The translations under genes were made by a program, and so were the position numbers. Below, one piece after another: positions 62,960-64,000 of a DNA stretch of 64,000 nt (its first letter is position 1; every line of letters starts with the position of its first letter). This stretch comes from Sphingobacterium tenebrionis. Its GTDB lineage: Bacteria; Bacteroidota; Bacteroidia; Sphingobacteriales; Sphingobacteriaceae. The DNA is taken from contig NZ_JAYLLN010000002.1 of assembly GCF_037126265.1 (NCBI RefSeq), forward strand, positions 111,313 to 175,312, read 5' to 3'. Below the pieces are notes generated by a model that saw only the letters and a program-made list of their open reading frames with translations, made no database searches and had not been told where the DNA came from.

Positions 62960-63661
62960 ATGAGATTAACACAACAAATTGTTGTATTCCTAATATTTGT
63001 AAGTTCCAGTTTACTATTGAATTCCTGTGCGAAGGATGATATGATGAATGAGTACAATGATGTACCGTCATCAGAATTCGCTGCATTATCGGTATTCAAT
63101 GGCTTAGGCTTTGGTGCAGGACTGGACTTCTCGGTGGACAACAAAAGAATCAATCAAGGAAATGAGCAGTTACAGCCGGGTGATTTCCTTTCCTTTAAAA
63201 CCATATTTCCAGGGAACAGAACAATTGAAATCAGTACGAAAGCAAATGGTACGGTGTTGTTGAGTAAGGCCATGGAGTTTAAGGGCAGTAATTTTTATTC
63301 TGTTTTTCTTTATGGGCGTACGTATGTGAAGTATCTGCTAACCCAGGATGATTTTGTGGTGCCAAAGGACAGGATGGCTTCCTTGCGATTTGCTAATCTT
63401 GCGGAGGGTAAGAAGGTTGATATTCAGATCAAGCAGGGCAATACCTTGCAGAAATTGAGTATTGGAAATGAAGTGACGAAATTCCAGGATTTTAGTATGG
63501 AGGTTATGGAACTGCAGGTTTCTTTTCAAGGAGAAACAGAAAAGGCAAAGACGATAAGTATTACGCCAAGTTCGCAGATGTTAGGGACGATTTGTATTTA
63601 TGAAGGTCTTGTAGTGCAAACGAACCAGCATGATTTATTGCATTCGGTTATTAAGTATTGA
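62960..63661 (+). CDS. DUF4397-domain lipoprotein
   Basis: This 233-residue lipoprotein has lipobox LLLNSC (Cys at about 23). The following region (about 45-225) has the beta-strand pattern of DUF4397 proteins. FNGLGFGAGLDFSVDNKRI is the first strand pair, and ASLRFANLAEGKKVDIQIK begins a second half, consistent with an internal repeat. The domain is common in Bacteroidota surface or periplasmic lipoproteins of unknown role. It is divergent from ftsK and stands alone. Confidence 0.78.
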   Translation: MRLTQQIVVFLIFVSSSLLLNSCAKDDMMNEYNDVPSSEFAALSVFNGLGFGAGLDFSVDNKRINQGNEQLQPGDFLSFKTIFPGNRTIEISTKANGTVLLSKAMEFKGSNFYSVFLYGRTYVKYLLTQDDFVVPKDRMASLRFANLAEGKKVDIQIKQGNTLQKLSIGNEVTKFQDFSMEVMELQVSFQGETEKAKTISITPSSQMLGTICIYEGLVVQTNQHDLLHSVIKY

Positions 63662-63667
63662 TGGGGT

Positions 63668-63755
63668 TTTTATTTAGTAGCTAGTATTTAGTAGCTAGTA
63701 TTTAGTAGTTAGTATTTAGTAGCGAGTATTTAGTAGTTAGTATTTAGTAACTAGA
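63668..63755. repeat. 7-bp-period TAGTATT/TAGTAGT array
   Basis: Five to six near-identical 14-bp units (TAGTATTTAGTAGT and variants ending AGC, AAC) run head to tail from just after the DUF4397 stop to the palindromic element. Confidence 0.85.
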
Positions 63756-63756
63756 A

Positions 63757-63902
63757 CGTCATTGCGAGGAGGTACGACGAAGCAATCTTTCTTTTTTGTC
63801 ATCCTGAGCGAAGTCGAAGGATCTGTACGGTTGTATACGAACAGATGCTTCGACTACGCTCAGCATGACATGGCTAAAGATTGCTTCGTTCCTCGCAATG
63901 AA
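63757..63902. repeat. Nested palindromic intergenic element, copy 2
   Basis: CGTCATTGCGAGGAGGTACG and its GAAGCAATCTTT extension pair with AAAGATTGCTTCGTTCCTCG at the other end. Inside, TGTCATCCTGAGCGAAGTCG pairs with CGACTACGCTCAGCATGACA. The outer left arm is identical over 30 bases or more to copy 1. Small reading frames here are not coding. Confidence 0.82.
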
Positions 63903-63953
63903 CTGTGTATATATCCAAATAATAAATTAAATTTTCTCCAAATAATATTCTGA

Positions 63954-64000
63954 TTAGGCCGCTTTTGCGATGTAGCCCTTTCCAGATTTTGCGATGGCGA
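63954..64000 (-). CDS. C-terminal end of a further gene (cut by window)
   Basis: On the minus strand a frame open to the window edge ends IAKSGKGYIAKAA and a TAA at 63954-63956. It is too short to identify. Its start, if real, lies beyond the window. Confidence 0.35.
   Translation of the reverse strand, partial: AIAKSGKGYIAKAA

Noticed and set aside
62812..63153. 113-codon reading frame on minus upstream of ftsK
   Set aside because: It overlaps the ftsK promoter and the start of the opposite-strand DUF4397 lipoprotein, and the sequence is low complexity.
63762..63953. 63-codon reading frame in the second palindromic element
   Set aside because: Its translation is that of the repeat, and the same frame occurs in copy 1 at 14.1 kb.

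Overview
The window looks like chromosomal sequence of a free-living Bacteroidota, most probably Sphingobacteriaceae (Sphingobacterium/Pedobacter type). The grounds are two SusC/SusD pairs, an ECF sigma/FecR pair, a PUL-type sulfatase and fucosidases, promoters of the TTG-N(18-21)-TAnnTTTG type with few strong Shine-Dalgarno sites, a split atpD-atpC unit with a short epsilon subunit, and a class Ib ribonucleotide reductase. The genus is inferred, not proven. No rRNA, tRNA, CRISPR array, integrase or insertion sequence was found.

Layout. 1-0.9 kb: the 3' end of glycyl-tRNA synthetase. 0.9-9.4 kb: a membrane AraC regulator, a CotH-like lipoprotein, a large surface lipoprotein and a GH29-GH95 alpha-fucosidase operon. 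9.6-14 kb: a small membrane protein, a HAD phosphatase, then an operon of a gluconate-dehydrogenase subunit 3-like protein, a GMC oxidoreductase and a GH76-like glycosidase. 14.7-21.9 kb: a SusC/SusD pair convergent with a secreted S9 peptidase. 22.3-26.1 kb: nrdH-like/nrdI/nrdE/nrdF, behind a leader with mutually exclusive hairpins. 26.2-41.1 kb: a DUF2911 protein, then a 12-gene branched-chain amino-acid operon on the minus strand, transcribed ilvE-ilvD-ilvB-ilvN-dinB-ilvC-leuC-leuD-ABC-leuB-leuA-ilvA. It carries every enzyme from threonine/pyruvate to Ile, Val and Leu, plus two passengers. 41.4-43.3 kb: atpD-atpC. 43.6-47.0 kb: tandem M14 carboxypeptidase-like genes; the first has an in-frame TGA just after its signal peptide and has lost catalytic residues. 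47.2-55.8 kb: a sulfatase-SusD-SusC locus with its FecR and ECF sigma factor. 55.9-64 kb: a coiled-coil membrane protein, a CoA-transferase A/thiolase/CoA-transferase B operon, ftsK-lolA, a DUF4397 lipoprotein and the tail of one further gene.

How the parts work together. The SusCD pairs, fucosidases, GH76-like enzyme, sulfatase and peptidases point to scavenging of complex, partly sulfated or fucosylated glycans and proteins. The nrd, BCAA, atp, ftsK and lolA genes are housekeeping. The ECF sigma, FecR and the STN domain of the second SusC form a standard trans-envelope induction circuit.

The least explained content is intergenic. Two loci carry degenerate arrays with an exact 11-bp period, and five carry arrays with a 7-bp period, several arranged as inverted pairs around terminators or intercistronic hairpins. 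Two copies of a nested palindromic element (GTCATTGCGAGG family) are present, and a 26-bp piece resembling its arm lies in frame inside the S9 peptidase gene. A strong terminator pointing the wrong way upstream of the second susC suggests a cis-antisense RNA.
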